Assembly: GCA_034401795.1 (NCBI GenBank) | Contig: CM067359.1 | Coordinates: 143,040,233-143,104,232 of the forward strand | Source: Chaetoderma sp. LZ-2023a | Taxonomy: Eukaryota > Mollusca > Caudofoveata > Chaetodermatida > Chaetodermatidae | DNA length: 64,000 nucleotides | Direction: 5' to 3' | Part shown: in pieces, positions 23,163 to 32,844 of the stretch | Position numbering within the stretch: the first letter of the stretch is position 1 | How the letters are laid out: the number at the start of each line of letters is the position of its first letter | Notes under the pieces: model-generated | Told to the model about the DNA's origin: nothing | What the model saw: only the letters and a program-made list of their open reading frames with translations | Databases searched by the model: none | Program-made: the position numbers and the translations under genes

Positions 23163-23520
23163 ATGTCCGAGCTCACGCTATGTGAGAAGTACTATGATGT
23201 CTTCCGGAGGGAGTTAAAGGACTACAAGAAGAAGACAGCAGAGGAGCTGACAGCTGTGAAGCTCTATCTAGGATTTGGCAAGAGACAGATCTGCTTCCTC
23301 GAATACGGCGGTATGGGCGGGAGTATCATCGAGCAGCTCCTGCGAGTTAAAGGTTTCTACAAGGATCGCGAGTATCTGTCAGATGTGTTCCAGTAGTTAC
23401 AGACCACCATGGCCTCACCAGACTCAGAGCTGAACAAGGCTCTGTGATACTACAAGCTGGAAAAAGGATGCGCTGCCGAACCCTCCAGCCCTTGGATGTG
23501 CATGTTGGCAGCGGGTATAG
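23163..23520 (+). pseudogene. Conserved helical protein (YYDVFRRELKDYKKK), element A
   Basis: Sister of the intact 131-codon gene at 44935. It is shortened in the middle by about 45 bases (AQLSRAELTEKMTP is absent) and stops at about 23394 and 23445. The retained parts are LCEKYYDVFRRELKDYKKKT, GRQ-like GFGKRQICFLEYGG and AKGFYKD-like VKGFYKDREYLSDVFQ. Divergent from 22885-23139 with only about 20 bases between their starts. Confidence 0.6.
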
Positions 23521-23609
23521 GGGCTGTAGGGCATGCCAAGCTGGTTCAGTGTCTCACCGTGGTCCCCACTGCTACTGTAGAGAGTCAGAATAGTCTTAAC
23601 GCTGATTTG

Positions 23610-24898
23610 CTAGCGGCGGAGTAGGCTGATCCCGATCGCCATGATAGCTAGGCCTGACACCACACGTAGAGCTACCACGGGAAGCGGTGTCATGTCGACT
23701 GGTTGCAGTGTCGGGGCGCCTGGAGCTGCTGTGTTGACTGGCTGCAGTGTCATGCTCGGAACGACTGTATGGCTCGTACTACGTGTAGGTGCGTTGATGG
23801 CAGTGTTGAAGCCGAAGTGGACACTGGGGGAACTCGCCTAGACTATCAGGTGGTTATAGCCCCTGACTTGGAGGTCCTCGATGCTCATGATCATGTTGCT
23901 CGGTATCAACCATAGGTGTGGCGAAATAGCAAAGTCAAGTTTGCAATGGGCCTTCTGCAACCCCTACTGGAACTTAGCAATAAGACTACTGGGGCCACGA
24001 TGATCATATCCTCAACGAGACTGATAAACATGGCCTGGACCTCTGCTCAGCTGACACCATCTATCGAATGCCGCAGCTGGGTCTGTGCCATAAGGAGGCA
24101 GTAGCACAGTGCTTCCAGGGACTGGTTGCTCCGAACGATCCCTGCTGGTGTGAGGCCTGAGGGTGTGTGTGGGACAAAGTACTTCCACGCATCTGGATAG
24201 TCCTGCCACAAGCCAGTGATGTGCATATTTTGCACTTGCGCTCCAGGGTCGGAGTCTGGATCAATCGAGAATGTCGCTGTCTTCCGACGGCCTACTCGTC
24301 AGGGGGTTCGATAGGGGAATCCTGAGTAGTCATGTCTCGGGTCACCGTACATAACCCCTAGACCGCTGTTGTCACCACCATGCCACTGATAGTCTGGCTG
24401 AGTGCTGAACTCTCTCTGTAGTCTGCTGGCCACTGAGATGCTATGACTGTCGAGCTGTGGCTCGAAGGCGTTTGTATCAGGGAGGCTTGCACCAAGCTCA
24501 TGGAGGATTCGTCGCACCGTGAAGTACACATGGAATCTCAGACAGCTGGCAATGAGCACTGCTTCAGGAGTACCAGAATAGGAGTGAAGCAGGATGGAAC
24601 TTACTCCACATCCTGCCATGGCACACCACATGGCAAATTTCTGCTCCTGATTCCAGTATGAGAGGCTTGGAGCAGCCATCCAAGTATGAGGTTGCTTCGC
24701 ATCCTTGATGGTGATGGGGCGGCTGGTCAGCGGTCGTGGGTTGACGGAGAAACTGGTTCGGGACCGTCCATCCACTGTGATGGAGAACGATGTTAGCTCT
24801 GGTATATCATCCAGTAGACCTCTCAGGCCAGTCAAGGGTGTACCCAGGAGGGGCGGTTGGCTCTGGATGACTGTCATAAGGTTCAATGGGAAGGCCAT
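23610..24898 (-). pseudogene. Large conserved structural-type protein with C-terminal anchor, element A
   Basis: Sister of 45420-46672. The open N-terminal part (199 codons) begins MAFPLNLMTVIQSQPPLLGT and includes KQPHTWMAAPSLSYWNQEQK, FHVYFTVRRILHELGASLPD and DNSGLGVMYGDPRHDYSGFP. It then shifts frame near 24300. The rest (SGLTPAGIVRSNQSLEALCY and later a hydrophobic end) lies in other frames with stops. About 420 residues in all. I recall similar uncharacterised proteins from cnidarian genomes (memory, not a search). Second structural candidate of the element. Confidence 0.6.
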
Positions 24899-24937
24899 CT
24901 ATACTGGTGTTCTTAAAGCTACCATACAGGCAGCACA

Positions 24938-25536
24938 CTATTTGTAGTCATATCGACTCCAGAGACCAGTGAGGCGACCTCGCTGTAACATCTGGTTTTT
25001 AGCTCCTCCATATCAACCCACCAGCTGGTGGAGCCTTTGAGGTATTGCTGTCGCACTTTAGGTTTCTCCATGCGGTACAGGGCTTGGACCTTCAATATAT
25101 GGTGGTACTCTTCAGCGGTGGCCTGGCCATCCTCGAGAGCTTTGCTGACAGACTCGTCGATAGTCCATAGCATACTCTGTGCCAGTGCCACGTACTTAGC
25201 ATGCTTCTCCAGCCTCCTTGTGATCTGCCGCTGCCCCACCCCCAAGGCCGTGGCCAAGACAGTGGTGGCTAGTGTCTGCCACCCAGCGGGATGGTGACGA
25301 TGGCCCCCACCCCTGTAGTGAGAGTGCCACGCCAGCACTGGCTCCAATCACACCCACAGCAGTGGTTGTACGCGCAAGGACGTTGTAGGCTGTCTTATAT
25401 CACCTGCACATTCTGACTCATGGCTGAGAATCTGTCTATCTATCTGCTAGAGTCGCCAGCCGTGGATGGTACTGCCTTCGTCAGCCATTATGGAGGGGTA
25501 TATTTCTCGTTGCTTCCGCCACTCTGATTTTGCCAT
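24938..25536 (-). pseudogene. Membrane protein with EDGQATAEEYHH helix, element A
   Basis: Sister of 46712-47338. The N-terminal part is frameshifted. The retained part has a hydrophobic glycine/alanine-rich region, then GQRQITRRLEKHAKYVALAQ, SVSKALEDGQATAEEYHHIL and KVQALYRMEKPKVRQQYLKG. The TTTAA box and ATAC lie before ATG 25536. Similar membrane-plus-helix proteins occur, as I recall, in cnidarian genomes; role unknown. Confidence 0.6.
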
Positions 25537-25550
25537 AGTATACCTGGAGA

Positions 25551-26204
25551 TTAAACCTGCACCACCTGCAGAATCTGCTCATGAGTCCTAGAAGGGTACA
25601 TTTTGGATAGCCTGGCGAACTGTGCCAGCTTGCTGGTTTCGAGACAGACGTCTCCTAGACAGAGGTCATCCAGCACTATGTCGGGTGCCAGTAGCTTTCT
25701 GAGATGTGGCATCTGGAACTTCACCTTATGACCAAGATAGTAGGTCCGCCGCTGGATGGCTTTCTTGGTCTTACACTTCTGCGCCATCTCCTCTTCCCAC
25801 TGTAAGACATCTGGCTCATCCTCATCTGTGAAGACACCTGGCTCATCGTCGTTTGTGAAGACATCTAGCTCATCGTCCCGCTTACTCTCTGGCTCATCCT
25901 CGTCCGCAGTCTCTGCTACATCATCTGTGGTCTCCGCCTCATCGTCGTATGTGAAGACATCATCCCGCTTACTCTCCTCCAGGATGGCCTGCCTGTAATG
26001 GGAACCGTCACTGTTCCTTCGCCTCCTCGCAAGGCTCGCGTTCTGTTGATACCAGCTCTCCCGCTGTAGTCGCTGTCCTTCTTGTTGCAGTGCGAGCATC
26101 TGTTCGTTTAAGGCCTTTCTCTGTGCAGGGGTCATGAAGGGGCAACCCTGTAGCAGGCTCTTCATCATCTCGGCAAAGGTAAGATATTCCTGGTGTGATA
26201 TCAT
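25551..26204 (-). CDS. Acidic-repeat protein (MISHQEYLTFAEMMK), element A
   Basis: Intact 217-codon gene. The N-terminal helical part is MISHQEYLTFAEMMKSLLQG and CPFMTPAQRKALNEQMLALQ. The middle (about residues 85-140) is a low-complexity acidic region with repeated VFTxDDEP and VAETADE units. The C-terminal part, VKFQMPHLRKLLAPDIVLDD then LARLSKMYPSRTHEQILQVV (approximate), looks like a folded helical domain. In element B the start ATG is ATT and the acidic repeats are frameshifted. No family recognised. Confidence 0.6.
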   Translation of the reverse strand: MISHQEYLTFAEMMKSLLQGCPFMTPAQRKALNEQMLALQQEGQRLQRESWYQQNASLARRRRNSDGSHYRQAILEESKRDDVFTYDDEAETTDDVAETADEDEPESKRDDELDVFTNDDEPGVFTDEDEPDVLQWEEEMAQKCKTKKAIQRRTYYLGHKVKFQMPHLRKLLAPDIVLDDLCLGDVCLETSKLAQFARLSKMYPSRTHEQILQVVQV

Positions 26205-26567
26205 GTCAGGTCAATGAGTAATAAGAGTGTAAACTCTAAATGGGCGTCTGATATCCCATCCATGCTGGCATATATGTTAATGGAGGGGCTGTCAAACAGG
26301 TGATTTACAGGTGTGAACAGGCTAGGACTGATAGCTTTCCATAGGTTGCTGGTGGCACCTGGGAGATACTCTATCACGTCCCGGCCAGTGAGCTGCTGTG
26401 TGCACTGCCCGGAGGTTGATGTAGAAATCGGCGTGTATGTATGTTGTGCCCTGCTGGGGCACCTTGAAGAGGACCCATTCTACACGGTACTGTACCACCT
26501 GTCTCTCCTCTGGAGAGGGTGAGATTACGTTATCACCATGGGAGAGCAGCAGTCGGACAATCGGCAT
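26205..26567 (-). pseudogene. Conserved MPIVRLLLS protein, element A
   Basis: Sister of the intact 119-codon gene at 47961-48320. It begins MPIVRLLLSHGDNVISPSPE and includes VQYRVEWVLFKVPQQGTTYI, then shifts frame near 26390. Beta-rich in appearance; unrecognised. Divergent from 26605 with a shared promoter-like region containing GTTTAAAC. Confidence 0.6.
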
Positions 26568-26604
26568 GGTTATACCTCCTGTTTAAACCCACCTATAGCA
26601 TGCT

Positions 26605-27559
26605 ATGGAACCCATATTTGCTCACTCGACTGGTCTTGCTGACCTGGCAGATGTGTACGCAGTTGATGCTGCCAAGGTAGAAGAGAGCGATCACAAGTCA
26701 TTCGCCCTACAGTACGAAGCAAACTCAAAGGCATTCTCCCTCTACCCCATTGGTGGTGCTGGGGTGGAGCAGCTCACAGACCTCAAGGATGTGTCGAAGG
26801 AGTGCCTGGGTCGCAACATAGATGGCCACAAGATCGTGTTTCGGTACCATTTCCCGATGGGGAAGTACATCCTCGAGCCATTGATTGGGCTCTCGGATAC
26901 AGAGGTGGCAGACATCAACACCCTAAATAACGACCTCAGCTTTCATCTGGTCAAACCCTATTCGAGCGGGCCTGCTATTGACCCTAACAAAACACCTGCA
27001 GTTCATATTTGAGAATAATGAAGTGTGGTACCGCGCTTGACCTGGGGGTGACTGGTAAACATGGTTGCCCCTATATAGGCCTCCCGCAGTCATTGACATA
27101 GAGGTTCCTCCCCTCTCCACTGTTGTGAAAAAGGATGGAACAGTTCAAAAGCTCTACAATCGGGGATCATCCTTCCTCACCTACATAGGTGAAGGTGTCT
27201 CCCTGACGAGGGTGGGTCACCGGATCGGGGTTACATGTGGAAAGCTCCTGCTGCATCGTCCATTCAATGGACCAGAAGAAGCTGTTAACCTCCAGGAGGG
27301 CACCCTATGGGTAGATGGTGTGTCACATGTCTCCAAAGTCAAGGGTGCTATTAAACTGCTTCAGCGAGTCGGACTCACTAGCCTGCAAATGACTCATATA
27401 GTCATAGAGCTACATTTCTTAGCCAGCGGCAGAGTGAAGCAGCTAGCCCCTGCCCCTGAGGGGATAAAGATCACTATCAATCCGGATGGAACAGGGCTCG
27501 ATCTGGCACAGATATTTCTCGAGGGGTTCACTCTGTTCAGTTTAACTCTTCATATATAG
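26605..27559 (+). pseudogene. MEPIFAHSTGL protein, element A
   Basis: About 320 codons in the undisturbed form. It begins MEPIFAHSTGLADLADVYAV and includes CLGRNIDGHKIVFRYHFPMG. It is then disturbed near 26960-27060 by a deletion of about 30 bases and stops, and resumes VVKKDGTVQKLYNRGSSFLT to LEGFTLFSLTLHI at 27559. Beta-rich, no signal peptide; a possible minor capsid or spike-like protein by position only. Preceded by GTTTAAACCCACCTATAGC. Confidence 0.6.
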
Positions 27560-27561
27560 CC

Positions 27562-27954
27562 ATGATTCTCATCATACTGCTCGTGCTGGCGTCTACAGCA
27601 GTGGCACAGAGCGCTGAGATTGCCATGATATTGGATGCCAAGTGGGCCCACTTCCGGGATGACCGCCAGTACAATCCTTGGGGAGAAACATATGACCGCT
27701 TTCACCCACGTGAATAGATCACGTCTGTATGCCACTTCTATGGGGTGCAGATGGTAGGCCGTGGTTGTCTGCTGGAGACCCCTGCTCAGCACCAGATTCT
27801 CTGTGTAACGTGTGAACATGCCAGAGTCTGCTGTGGTTTTCATGCTAATCACTTTAGCCTCCTCCCAGGCGAGCGTTGTCAAGGTAGATGGAAGCCCATA
27901 TGGGTGGTCCCATCATGCCGATGCGACTCTGGCAGAGACTACATGTTTGTCTGA
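27562..27954 (+). pseudogene. Secreted cysteine-rich protein, element A
   Basis: 130 codons with one stop at about 27718. It begins MILIILLVLASTAVAQSAEI, a clear signal peptide, then a mature part with about nine cysteines (VCHFYGV, GRGCLLET, ILCVTCEHARVCC, GERCQGRW, SCRCDSGRDY). The spacing suggests disulphide bonding in an extracellular or virion-surface domain. The family is not recognised. It starts two bases after the previous gene's stop, behind GTTTAACTC and TATATA. Confidence 0.55.
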
Positions 27955-28060
27955 GCCTACACAGAATAGAGAGAGGCCGGCCCTGTGGTTGATGGCGATC
28001 AGTGGTGTTTATCACTGTGGAGCCTTGTCCCTAAATGGGCGTTCAGACCCTGGTAGTAGT
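27818..28060 (+). CDS. Second signal-peptide ORF overlapping the cysteine-rich gene, element A
   Basis: In the +1 frame relative to the preceding gene an ORF begins MPESAVVFMLITLASSQASV, which looks like a signal peptide with a cleavage site after SSQA. It continues VVKVDGSPYGWSHHADATLA and runs into the terminal repeat. The same frame is open in element B after a two-base change. The overlap of two secreted-type frames at the element end could be real or accidental. Confidence 0.35.
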
Positions 28061-28342
28061 AGTGTGATACTATCTCCCTGGCAGCCGTTTGGCGATCCGT
28101 GGTGGCCTCTGCAACCTATGGCCCAGGGATTGAGAGGGCGGTGGTATCATTTGCCTGGTAGTAGTGTCGGAATCAGTGGCCCCCACCGCCCTCTCAATCC
28201 CTGGGGCCTCCATCTAGAGGCATACCAACCACCTGTCTCAACAACCCTGTGCCCCAGGGATTGAGAGGGTGGTGGGGGCCATGGATCGCCGAACGGCGGC
28301 CAGTTGAGGGAGGTGGTATCATTTTAATTCCGACACTACTAG
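28059..28342. repeat. Element A right terminal repeat, with nested inverted copies
   Basis: The true terminal repeat (about 28247-28342) mirrors element B's: CCCCAGGGATTGAGAGGG, GGATCGCCGAACGGCGGCCA, ending CGACACTACTAG. Just inside it are two further partial copies in opposite orientations: GGCCCAGGGATTGAGAGGGC at 28116 and CCGCCCTCTCAATCCCTGGG at 28183. This makes a palindromic block. Confidence 0.75.
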
Positions 28343-28346
28343 TAGT

Positions 28347-29015
28347 CGTCTGAGCTGCAGGTGCAGCCTTACCCATTGGTGCTGTCGTGCCCATGATCCT
28401 GGCTGTGGCCTCGCTCTTGCGAGTGTGCATCCCGAAAACAATCTGGGAGAGAACTTTGCCAAACATGGGAGGCCCACGGGAAGACAATCTGGTGGAGATA
28501 GTGGCCGAACATGGAGGTGTTTAATCTTATATAGATACCTTAAACATGCTGGGTATGTACAGCATCCTGAAGGAATGATTGAAACTACAACATCGCATCA
28601 CACCGATCCACGGAAGGCCTTTCTGACAGTCATTTGACTTAGTATTCATGATGAGACCCTTCTCCATGGCTCAGAAGTACATCTACTTCACTATCTCGGG
28701 ACAGCTCCATGAGATTAGGGGCATGGCACCCAGGTTCAAGCTTCAGTGGATGTAGAGCTCCCTCATGTTGTGAGCAGGTGGGAGATCATGCCGAGTAACA
28801 GCACTCTGGATACCACTTATATGTCATGGCTCCACTGGCCCACGGACCTCCCTTCTATGCAAAGGGAAAGATGTACTACGCCGTGGGGTGTAATGATGGA
28901 TATACAGAATTCAACTTATAGCTAGATGTGGAAATGCCTGTGGCTATGCCACTCTTCTCCCTCATTGAGGACACATACACATGAATCCAGCCCTCATGCA
29001 GGACAGGTTGTTCCT
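28347..29015 (+). pseudogene. Fragment C: third related element (capsid-like gene and divergent MFGKVL gene)
   Basis: Directly after element A's right end. On the plus strand about 28535-29015 is homologous to the capsid-like gene of A/B: QKYIYFTISGQLHEIRG, LPHVVSRWEIMPSNSTLDTT, GPPFYAKGKMYYAVGCNDGY and NPALMQDRLFL. On the minus strand 28466-28350 reads MFGKVLSQIVFGM, homologous to the start of the 41922 gene. It is inverted relative to A/B, clearly more divergent than A is from B, and broken by stops. A TATATAGATACCTTAAACAT stretch marks the likely capsid-gene start. Confidence 0.7.
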
Positions 29016-29610
29016 CAGTTTTCTCTTTTTCATACCCTTCAGCTTGCAGATCTTCCGAGCACTTGACGAGTACATCTTCGGCCGCAGGCCAATGAACTCC
29101 TGGATTGGCACACCCGCACACTCATCCTTCATGTTGCCTGACACCTTGTTGGCAGTGCTGTGTAGCGTGGGCCCCACTGGGTAGTAAGTTGCTGGTGTCG
29201 TAAAGGTCACTCCTCGCAACCATGTTGGCAATGAGGTTTGCAGTCTGAACCTCTAGCACTAGACTGTCAGTGTCCATGTACGGGATCATGCAATGGGTCA
29301 AATACTGCGACTTCAGTTGGTTGTACTAGAAGTCGTACATGAGGTATTTCGAGAGGTCGAGGATGGGCATGCCAACATAAACTGATCGATTCAGCAGGAG
29401 GCTGGTTTTGTGCATGTGGAGAGCCACCAGGTCAACATCGAACAGCCTCGCTTGGGTATAGTTCGGCATGGCTATGAGGTATCTCATCCTGTCCTCGGAG
29501 GAGCGCACCAGATTTAGCACAACCTGATTGTGCAGGTTCTCCATCATCTTGCCAAACACGTCATTGTTCATCAGCTTGTAGAGATAAATTTCCATGTTAG
29601 CTATTTGCAT
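28990..29610 (-). pseudogene. Fragment D: C-terminal part of a different Polinton DNA polymerase
   Basis: Minus-strand protein-primed polymerase palm: MNNDVFGKMMENLHNQV (motif B), VDLVALHMHKTSLLLNRSVY, VGMPILDLSKYLMYDF, PYMDTDSLVLEVQT (motif C) and MKDECAGVPIQEFIGLRPKM. These strings are the canonical Maverick/Polinton polymerase C terminus and differ from the A/B polymerase, so a separate lineage is present. Frameshifted near 29330 and 29230. The 3' end abuts the capsid-like fragment at about 29015. Confidence 0.85.
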
Positions 29611-30735
29611 TCAGGAATTAATAGTAAATACAGAACCAGAACCCATAGAAATTGGACCAACTTCAGCATTCCCATTGACACCAACATAATTCATTGGCAT
29701 TGCTATTTTTGATGATAATTATGTTGTCAACCTCATTAGATGAATATCATTGCTATTATTCGCCAACCAAATGGCTTATTACTAAATCTGATTTTATCAT
29801 AATTTAAGCATGTAACTAGTTGTCATGCTTAACGTTTACCAGGTCAATCGTGCCATGACCAACTGTGGTAACATGGTATACCTAGGTAAAAGTCATGGCC
29901 AACCATGGTCTAAATGGATTTATCATGGTCATCCATGTTCTGATCTATTGGACTGTGATCTTAACCCTGATATAGCGGACTTAATCATGATTGATCAATG
30001 TTTGGCATAACATCATTCAAACTATGCAACCGTGGTAAAATACAGTCAGGTCAGTCTGACCATTGTTAGACAAGCGTGGCAATGGTTGTAAACCAGTAAA
30101 ATGTCTGATAGGTTTGACCATGGTCTGACCAGCTGGGTAACTCTTTAAACCATGGCAAAACATGATCTGACCAGCTAGGTTAGACGCAATATTATATGTC
30201 AGCAGAGAAGTTCAGCCATGATATTACCAGCCTTGATTCCTTTAACTGAAGTTTAACCAGCAACCAGTTTCCTAGTAAGACAGACCTTGTCATTTTATCT
30301 CTGGGCCATGGCCCATGTTAACAGCATCTGAGATGCAGCTCCGGTCACCACTCCTGCCAGCAACAGTATTGTTAACATTGATCAACTGGTACAGTTGAAT
30401 GGGCACACAGCTGCGCAAACAGTCAGGTCATAAGGTGGCCATACCCAAACCCCCTGTGATGACCATTTCAGGCATACTGAGGAAGAAGAAATGGAAAACA
30501 GCACATTGGACAGGCCAACAAACACCCATCCCTGCAACTATATATACACAAATCTGATGATTCTTAGGCCATGTTCTCAGTAGATAGTTAACCCTGGATA
30601 ATGCCATACACGGTCTTAGTGTAGGCATAATTCCATTCAAATTTTAAGAAAACAACATTTACTTATATATGTGTACCAGGTTAGGAACACTGACCCGTAG
30701 ACCTTTATTAAAATGATACTATCTCTGAATTGCAG
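29611..30735. other. Intron-like DNA with degenerate CATGGTC repeats
   Basis: No gene. Between 29830 and 30200 short variants of CCATGGTC / CATGGTCTGACCAG recur about a dozen times at irregular spacing. It ends in CTGAATTGCAG, the acceptor of the next exon. Confidence 0.5.
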
Positions 30736-30959
30736 ATTTGGGAAAAGACTACTTTGATCTCTATGGCAACAAGACAGGTTTTACCTGCTATTTATTACGC
30801 TACTTCCTCAAGCTGAACTGGAAGCAGAATCTGTTCCTGGATGAAGACGAATGTCTGGGATTGATTGCTTTTTTATTTGGACATCAAAAAGAAGCCAAAT
30901 ATCAGCAGATGTGCATCAGGCCACTTCCCAGAACGGTCACCATTATTAACTGGCTTCAG
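30736..30959 (+). CDS. Host gene exon b
   Basis: 224 nt between acceptor CTGAATTGCAG and donor CAG/GTATAG. It starts with two bases completing a codon (phase matches exon a) and reads LGKDYFDLYGNKTGFTCYLL, then RYFLKLNWKQNLFLDEDECL, ending TIINWLQ in phase 0. The protein is not recognised. Codon use is non-repetitive and the frame is fully open. It lies between the two Polintons. Confidence 0.6.
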
Positions 30960-31378
30960 GTATAGGTCCTATTACTATTAAGACACTTATATATAATTAC
31001 TTTATTTGTTTGTGGCTATTACTGATGGCTAGTATCTAATACATGTGATGTTCAGGCTCTGCTAGATGTCATTGGTGCCTGCGGATTTTAAAGGTCAAGA
31101 AAATATTTACTGTGTGAATATCTATTTGCAGAACGACAGATGCTATTTTCAGTGATAAATAATAAGTAGTATCTCTTGTTTTCCAAATCAACATTCTTCC
31201 AGCCCGCTGCAGAAGCTGTTTCAGTTTTGGTTGGATTGGCCGGTAAAGGGTTAAAGATCTCATACATGTATCACCAACTCTAGTTATCTACGGGTAATCA
31301 TTATGCAACATATTGGTAAAGTATTATTAAGATAATTAATTTCTCGTCTAATTAGTTTTATTATTATTATCTAATACA

Positions 31379-31383
31379 GAAAC
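31379..31383. repeat. GAAAC flank, left copy (candidate target duplication of B)
   Basis: GAAAC lies immediately outside the left end of element B and recurs at 49967-49971 immediately outside the right end. Five to six base duplications are normal for retroviral-type integrases and Polintons. Confidence 0.65.
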
Positions 31384-31479
31384 AGTAGTAGTGTTGGGGT
31401 CAAAATGATACCACCTCCCTTAACTGGCCGCCGTTCAGCGATCCGTGCCCCCCACCACCCTCTCAATCCCTGGGGCATA
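31384..31479. repeat. Element B left terminal inverted repeat
   Basis: Reads AGTAGTAGTGTTGGGGTCAA and ends CAATCCCTGGGGCATA. Its reverse complement matches 49871-49966 with about seven to ten mismatches, so the copies are diverged but unmistakable. Confidence 0.9.
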
Positions 31480-32054
31480 GGTTGTTGAGAGGGAGGTAGT
31501 ATCACACTACTTGAACGCCCATTTAGAGCCAAGGTATTGACGTGATGGTATGTGGTAACGATGGGTAAAGAGTAATATACTGTCATGAAACAAAAAATTA
31601 AAAAAAAATAAATAAAAAATAAAAAAAATATAAAACTCCCACACCACCTCTTCGGGAGAACCCCCACTTATCATCGCCAGCCCTCTCTTTATCTCTGGGG
31701 TTTTTTTCCAGTGGTTCTCCATTGCTCCGTACCAACTTGGTAACACCATCTTTTTACTTTTGAGAGTTGAACCATGGTTTTTTGTTTAGAATTCAGCACT
31801 GTTATCAACTGAGCCAACGGAGAACCAATAATTAGATTACAAATAATGATACAAATTGTTGTGCAATAATAGTAACACAGTGGTAACTACACTTTTGCAA
31901 TAATAGTAAACAAATGAATAACACACTGGTGACTACAAAATTACAGTCTATAATATATACGTTATCTCGAAGTGACGTCAAGATCTAGAGGGACTGATAA
32001 GCGCAGCAATACAGCAATGAGAACACATAACTTATCAACTATAATTACTGATGT

Positions 32055-32290
32055 GTATATGGCCGAGGTAGTTAAGGCGTGAGAGCCTTGTTTTGTGTTT
32101 ATTACCAAACTTAAAATCACAGGTTCAAATCTCGCTTTTACCATTTGTGGATAACTCGGTAATTTCTGGTCAGATTTTAAAATGGTAAACAGTTTTGAAA
32201 TTCTCGCTTCATTCCGGTCCTAATCGGTGACAATAACGCCGAGAATGAAGTGATTTCTAGGTACAATATAAGCATACACTCTCACAATAC
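32055..32290 (+). mobile_element. tRNA-derived SINE, copy 1
   Basis: Starts with an A-box-like TGGCCGAGGTAGTTAAGGCG, as in Leu/Ser tRNAs. About 55 bases later comes a B-box-like GGTTCAAATCTCG. A tRNA-unrelated body follows (TTTTAAAATGGTAAACAG, GAAATTCTCGCTTC). Confidence 0.65.
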
Positions 32291-32414
32291 TGACACGTGG
32301 CTTAGTAATTTTATCTCTGAGTTGTGAAATCGCTGATACGTGTTATCTTGAAGTGACGTCAAGATCTAGAGTGCTGATAGCGCAGTAACCTGTGAACACA
32401 TAACTTATCAGCTT

Positions 32415-32515
32415 TATTTATTAACACATATGTGGCTGAAAGAGTAAGTGTGTTGTATCATTGTATCACTTTTAAAATTGTAAAATCACAGGTTCAAATC
32501 TCGTTATTAGCAAAA
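32415..32515 (+). mobile_element. tRNA-derived SINE, degraded copy 2
   Basis: The A box is degenerate (TGTGGCTGAAAGAGTAAG). The B box CAGGTTCAAATCTCG is preserved, and the following ATTAGCAAAAGGTAAAC matches the family only briefly. Confidence 0.45.
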
Positions 32516-32844
32516 GGTAAACATGTCTACAATTACTCTTTACCCGTAAGACATCACGTCAAGACCAACTCGCACATTCATTGAAAGTCAAGAATAGTAG
32601 CTGCTACGCGTTAACACCTAAATAGACGCAGCATCCATTGGTATACCGGCGATCATACACACACAACATTATGTGTAAACACTCAACTACGTGTAAACGC
32701 TCATCTACAAACAATATTACACACAATGGGCTGGCCTGAAGAGCTATGGTCATGCATGCATGATGTAGGCTGTGCGGCGTGATGAGAAAAAGTACCCGGG
32801 CCGTTGCGTGATATGGGCAACTATGCAGATCGAAATCTTGAGAA

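Larger units (their letters stand above)
13501..28342 (+). mobile_element. Maverick/Polinton-type element A (left end lost)
   Basis: About 14.8 kb, carrying polymerase, integrase, ATPase and the same accessory genes in the same order and strands as element B. The right terminal repeat is present at about 28247-28342 (CCCCAGGGATTGAGAGGG ... CGACACTACTAG). No left terminal repeat is visible. Instead, bases 13501-13556 are a displaced copy of an internal polymerase segment (13860-13915). Frameshifts, stops, a 0.5-kb deletion around 20255 and an expanded G tract at 17281 show long decay. Polintons are virus-derived, self-synthesising transposons using a protein-primed polymerase and a retroviral-type integrase. 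Confidence 0.9.

Noticed and set aside
25756-25998. Serine-rich plus-strand ORF
   Set aside because: Antisense of the acidic-repeat protein's GA-rich coding sequence.
32055-32135. Functional tRNA gene
   Set aside because: A and B boxes are present, but the acceptor stem does not pair and the arm spacing is degenerate; a SINE head explains it better.
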